The notes below the pieces were generated by a model. That model saw nothing but the letters and a program-made list of their open reading frames with translations, ran no database searches and was not told the DNA's origin. From positions 62,001 to 126,000 of the forward strand of contig WGMC01000010.1 of the NCBI GenBank assembly GCA_016125265.1: 64,000 bases of DNA, written 5' to 3'. How positions within the stretch are numbered: position 1 is the stretch's first letter; each line of letters begins with the position of its first letter. This DNA comes from Planctomycetaceae bacterium. Lineage in GTDB: Bacteria > Planctomycetota > UBA1135 > GCA-002686595. Below are positions 60,655-64,000 of the stretch, piece by piece. The position numbers were made by a program, and so were the translations under genes.

Positions 60655-61364
60655 TCATCTCGGTCGGTTACCGGGTCAAGTCGCTGCGGGGCACCCAGTT
60701 CCGCATCTGGGCGACGCGGGTCCTGCGGGACCATCTTGTCCAGGGCTATTCGCTGAACTCCGCGCGTCTGCGCGATCTTCGCCAAGCCGTGCGGCTCGTC
60801 GCCGACACCGCACGGCAGCGCGACCTCGCTGCGGACGAAACCCAGGCTCTTTTGGCCCTCGTCGGCGAGTACAACCGGGCGCTCGAGCTTCTCGACGACT
60901 ACGACCACCAGCGCCTGAGCAAGCCTGGGCCGGGTGTTCCGGCTTCCTATGTGCTGCGCTACGACGACGCGCTGCGCGTCGTGGAACGGCTGCGCGAACG
61001 CTTCTCTGGTTCCGACCTCTTCGGCGTCGAGAAGGACTGCGGAATGGAGAGCGCGCTTGGGGCGATCGAGCAAACCTTCGACGGCCAGGAGCTGTACCCG
61101 GGCCTAGACGAGAAAGCCGCCCACCTCTTGTAGTTCCTCGTCAAGAACCATGCCTTCATCGACGGCAACAAGCGGATCGCCGCGGCGCTGTTCCTGTGGT
61201 TCCTCGAGCGCAATGGCGCGCTTCTTCGAAACGATGGCACGTCGCGCGTTTCGAACGACACCCTTGTCGCATTGACGTTGATGATCGCCGAGAGCCGGCC
61301 AGAGGAAAAGGACATGCTGGTGCGCATCGTGATGCACCTCTTGGCCGGTGGAGACGGAGCATGA
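60545..61364 (+). pseudogene. RhuM/Fic-type gene, truncated at the 5' end and with an internal stop
   Basis: The frame opens with FAEGELEAAATCANFAQV, a stretch that lies about 70-80 residues inside normal RhuM proteins, and continues with EHYNLDVIISVGYRVKS and RGTQFRIWATRVLRDHLV, the RhuM hallmark. The C-terminal part is a Fic/Doc-like domain. A TAG at 61131-61133 stands where relatives have a tyrosine (KAAHLL-stop-FLVKNH), just before the Fic motif HAFIDGNKR. The frame then continues to a TGA at 61362-61364, overlapping hsdR (ATGA). The missing 5' end abuts hsdM. RhuM/Fic genes are often carried inside type I restriction loci between hsdS and hsdR. This copy is not functional as it stands. 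Confidence 0.82.
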
Positions 61365-64000
61365 CGACCGATACCTCCGAACGGGGACTGGAACGGCTGA
61401 TTTTCAGGGCGCTGACGGGCTCGCCTTGTGATCCGGGCGCGGGTCGGGAGGACGCCGTCCAGGAGCGGCCGGCGGCCTACGGGGCGGGCTGGATTTGTGG
61501 GAGACCGGAGGACTATGACCGGGAGTACTGCGTGGATCTCGCCCAGCTCTGTGCCTTCCTGCGGGAAACACAAGGCGAGGTGGCCGAGGCGCTCGATCTC
61601 GGGCAGGACGGGCCGACCCGGCGCAAGTTCCTGGCCCGGCTCCAGGGTGAGATCACCAAACGCGGCACCATCGACGTGCTTCGCAAGGGGCTGAAGCACG
61701 GGCCGCACCAAGTGGACCTCTTCTACGGCACGCCGTCGGTGGGCAACTTGAAGGCGGCCGAGCGCTACGCGCAGAACCGTTTCAGCGTCACGCGGCAACT
61801 GCGGTACAGCCGCGACGAAACCCAGCGGGCCCTCGACCTGGGTCTCTTCTTGAACGGGCTGCCCGTCGCGACCTTCGAGCTGAAGAACAGCCTGACCAAG
61901 CAGACGGTCGCCGACGCCGTCGAGCAGTACCAGCGCGACCGGAACCCGAGCGAAAAACTCTTCGAGTTCGGTCGCTGCGTGGTGCACTTCGCCGTGGACG
62001 ACCACGAGGTACGCTTTTGCACGCACTTGAAGGGCAAGGGCTCATGGTTCCTCCCCTTCAACCAAGGCTGGAACGACGGCGCGGGCAACCCGCCCAACCC
62101 GGACGGCCTCAAGACCGACGACCTTTGGAAGCGGGTGCTCACGAAGGTTGGTCTGACGGACATCCTCGAGAACTACGCGCAGGTCGTCGAGACCAAGGAT
62201 CCCAAGACCGGCAAGAAGAAGGCGGTGCAGATCTGGCCGCGCTTCCACCAGCTCGACGTGGTGCGGCGGCTGCTCGCCGACGCGCGGGCGAACGGCGCGG
62301 GCAAGCGATACCTGATCCAGCACTCGGCGGGCAGTGGCAAGTCGAACTCGATCGCCTGGCTCGCGCACCAGCTCATCGGGCTCGAGAAGGACGAGCGACG
62401 AGTCTTCGACTCGATCCTCGTGGTCACCGACCGCAAGTTCCTGGACCAACAGATTCGGGACACCATCAAGCAGTTCGCGCAGGTCGGCGCGACGGTCGGG
62501 CACGCCGAGCGCTCGGGCGACCTGCGAAGGTTCCTCGCCGAGGGGAAGAAGATCATCATCTCCACGGTGCAAAAGTTCCCGTTCATCCTCGACGAGATCG
62601 GGAGTGAATCCCGCGGTCGGCGCTTTGCGATCGTTATCGACGAGGCGCATTCGAGCCAGGGTGGGAGGACCTCGGCCGCGCTGTCGATGGCGCTCTCCAC
62701 GGCCGGGGCCGAAGAGGACGACGAAACGCTCGAGGACAAGATCAACCGGCTCATGGAGGCAAAGAAGCTGCTGCCCAACGCCAGCTACTTCGCCTTCACC
62801 GCGACGCCCAAGAACAAAACACTCGAGATCTTTGGGTTGCCGGAGCCGCAGACCGATGGAACGGTCAAACACCGGCCCTTCCACAGCTACACCATGAAAC
62901 AGGCGATCCAGGAAGGCTTCATCCTGGACGTGCTCAAACACTACACCCCGGTTCAGAGCTACTACAAGCTGATCAAGAGGGTCGAGGGCGATCCGGAGTT
63001 CGACACCAAGCGGGCGAAGAAGAAGCTGCGCCGCTACGTGGAGAGCCACGACCACGCCATCCGGCTCAAGGCCGAGATCATGGTGGACCATTTCCACGAG
63101 CAGGTCCTGGCCCTGCGCAAGATCGGCGGCGAGGCGCGCGCGATGGTGGTCACGAGCGGGATCGAGCGCGCGATCCAGTACTACCACGCGGTCCGCGACT
63201 ACCTAGGAGAGCGCAAGAGTCGCGTTAGAGCGATCGTGGCCTTCTCGGGTGAGCACGACTTCGGCGGAGCCAAGGTCACCGAGGCCTCGCTCAACGGCTT
63301 CCCGTCCGGCCAGATCGCCGACAGGATCCAAGAGGATCCCTACCGGTTCCTCATCTGCGCGGACAAGTTCCAGACCGGCTACGACGAGCCTCTGCTGCAC
63401 ACGATGTACGTGGACAAGATGCTCTCCGGGATCAAGGCGGTCCAGACGCTCTCGCGGCTCAACCGCGCCCATCCGAAGAAACACGACGTGTTCGTGCTCG
63501 ACTTCACGAACGAATCGGACACCATCCAGGAGGCGTTCGCCGACTACTACCGCACGACCGTGCTGGCCGAGGAGACCGACCCGAACAAGCTGCACGACCT
63601 GAAGGCTGCGCTGGACGGTTACCAGATCTATGCCCCGGCCCAGGTGGACGACCTCGTAGCGCTCTACTTGGGCGGGGCGGACCGCGACCGGCTCGATCCC
63701 CTCCTCGACGCGTCTGTCGCGGACTATCGCGAGCACCTCGACGAGGACGGGCAGGTGGACTTCAAGGGCAAGGCCAAGGCATTCCTGCGGGCCTACGGGT
63801 TCCTCTCCTCGATCCTGCCCTACACCGACGCGAGTTGGGAGAAGCTATCCATCTACCTGAGCTTCCTCGTGCCCAAGCTGCCCGCGCCCGTGGAGGAAGA
63901 CCTGGCCAAGGGCATTCTCGACGCCATCGACATGGACAGCTACCGCCTGGAGAAGCAGGCGGCTTCGCGGATCCAACTGCCCGATTCGGATGCGGAGATC
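61361..64000 (+). CDS. hsdR: Type I restriction enzyme R subunit, 3' end beyond the window
   Basis: 880 codons are open to the window edge, starting from ATG 61361 in the rhuM stop. The N-terminal part contains a nuclease-type motif (LPVATFELKNSLTKQT, with the E-x-K of the PD-(D/E)xK fold). The motor has Walker A HSAGSGKS with K327, DEAH at 427-430 and FTATPK as motif III; RFLICADKFQTGYDEP and QTLSRLNRAHP follow in the second motor lobe. With HsdM and HsdS it should form the restriction complex, but hsdS is absent here and hsdM is damaged. This subunit looks intact over the visible part. It could still work if an HsdM and HsdS were supplied from elsewhere. Confidence 0.93.
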   Translation, partial: MTTDTSERGLERLIFRALTGSPCDPGAGREDAVQERPAAYGAGWICGRPEDYDREYCVDLAQLCAFLRETQGEVAEALDLGQDGPTRRKFLARLQGEITKRGTIDVLRKGLKHGPHQVDLFYGTPSVGNLKAAERYAQNRFSVTRQLRYSRDETQRALDLGLFLNGLPVATFELKNSLTKQTVADAVEQYQRDRNPSEKLFEFGRCVVHFAVDDHEVRFCTHLKGKGSWFLPFNQGWNDGAGNPPNPDGLKTDDLWKRVLTKVGLTDILENYAQVVETKDPKTGKKKAVQIWPRFHQLDVVRRLLADARANGAGKRYLIQHSAGSGKSNSIAWLAHQLIGLEKDERRVFDSILVVTDRKFLDQQIRDTIKQFAQVGATVGHAERSGDLRRFLAEGKKIIISTVQKFPFILDEIGSESRGRRFAIVIDEAHSSQGGRTSAALSMALSTAGAEEDDETLEDKINRLMEAKKLLPNASYFAFTATPKNKTLEIFGLPEPQTDGTVKHRPFHSYTMKQAIQEGFILDVLKHYTPVQSYYKLIKRVEGDPEFDTKRAKKKLRRYVESHDHAIRLKAEIMVDHFHEQVLALRKIGGEARAMVVTSGIERAIQYYHAVRDYLGERKSRVRAIVAFSGEHDFGGAKVTEASLNGFPSGQIADRIQEDPYRFLICADKFQTGYDEPLLHTMYVDKMLSGIKAVQTLSRLNRAHPKKHDVFVLDFTNESDTIQEAFADYYRTTVLAEETDPNKLHDLKAALDGYQIYAPAQVDDLVALYLGGADRDRLDPLLDASVADYREHLDEDGQVDFKGKAKAFLRAYGFLSSILPYTDASWEKLSIYLSFLVPKLPAPVEEDLAKGILDAIDMDSYRLEKQAASRIQLPDSDAEI

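Overview
The window reads as chromosome of a high-GC, Gram-negative bacterium, most probably a member of the Planctomycetota. The grounds are: FG-GAP and ASPIC/UnbV surface proteins; a di-haem oxidoreductase (DUF1111 type) with a dockerin-like tail; secreted WD40 and LYAGG-repeat proteins; and one kind of C-terminal beta-rich module on three secreted proteins, which I associate with planctomycetes of the Saltatorellus type. An ExbB-ExbD-TonB system and several lipoproteins imply two membranes. GC looks close to 70% by eye (not computed). Many junctions are four-base stop/start overlaps (GTGA, ATGA, TTGA), so most genes sit in tight operons.

Layout. 1-3163: lysine/diaminopimelate operon (dapD, a dapC-like aminotransferase, lysA). 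3174-5783 (minus): a secreted repeat protein interrupted by two frameshifts. 6053-9415: TPR protein, exbB, exbD, tonB. 9507-13215: phosphonate/phosphate-type ABC importer (phnD, phnC, two permeases). 13265-13897: BolA and a monothiol glutaredoxin. 13894-18973: the membrane module GDPD-membrane-like protein, DUF4129, DUF4350, MoxR, DUF58. 19038-19230: a long near-perfect inverted repeat. 19236-22832 (minus): three unfamiliar membrane-anchored or small genes of seemingly lower GC. 22849-28544 (minus): an RDD-SpoIIM fusion (normally a partner of the MoxR/DUF58 module), an M1 aminopeptidase with HEAT repeats, and a saccharopine-dehydrogenase-like enzyme. 28937-30235: threonine ammonia-lyase. 30255-32818 (minus): an ASPIC/UnbV lipoprotein and a TPR lipoprotein.

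33326-39969 (plus) encodes a row of secreted proteins: a cohesin-like protein, an FG-GAP protein, a dockerin-tagged di-haem protein and a WD40 protein, with clear terminator hairpins. 40080-43680 is a compact operon of an Rrf2 regulator, a 71-residue protein, a pentahaem cytochrome and a VWA protein. 44218-58253 is a complete nuoA-N operon for respiratory complex I, unusual for a short NuoG and a histidine-rich insert in NuoL. 58605-64000 is a type I restriction-modification locus in decay: hsdM has a frameshift, hsdS is missing, rhuM has lost its 5' end and carries a stop codon, while hsdR is open to the window edge.

No tRNA, rRNA, CRISPR array or recognisable transposase was seen. The most interesting signals are the decayed restriction locus with its hsdM/rhuM deletion junction, the possible cohesin-dockerin pair built on a cytochrome, the small protein/pentahaem/VWA operon, the His-rich NuoL insert, and the cassette plus long inverted repeat that separates two parts of the MoxR membrane module.
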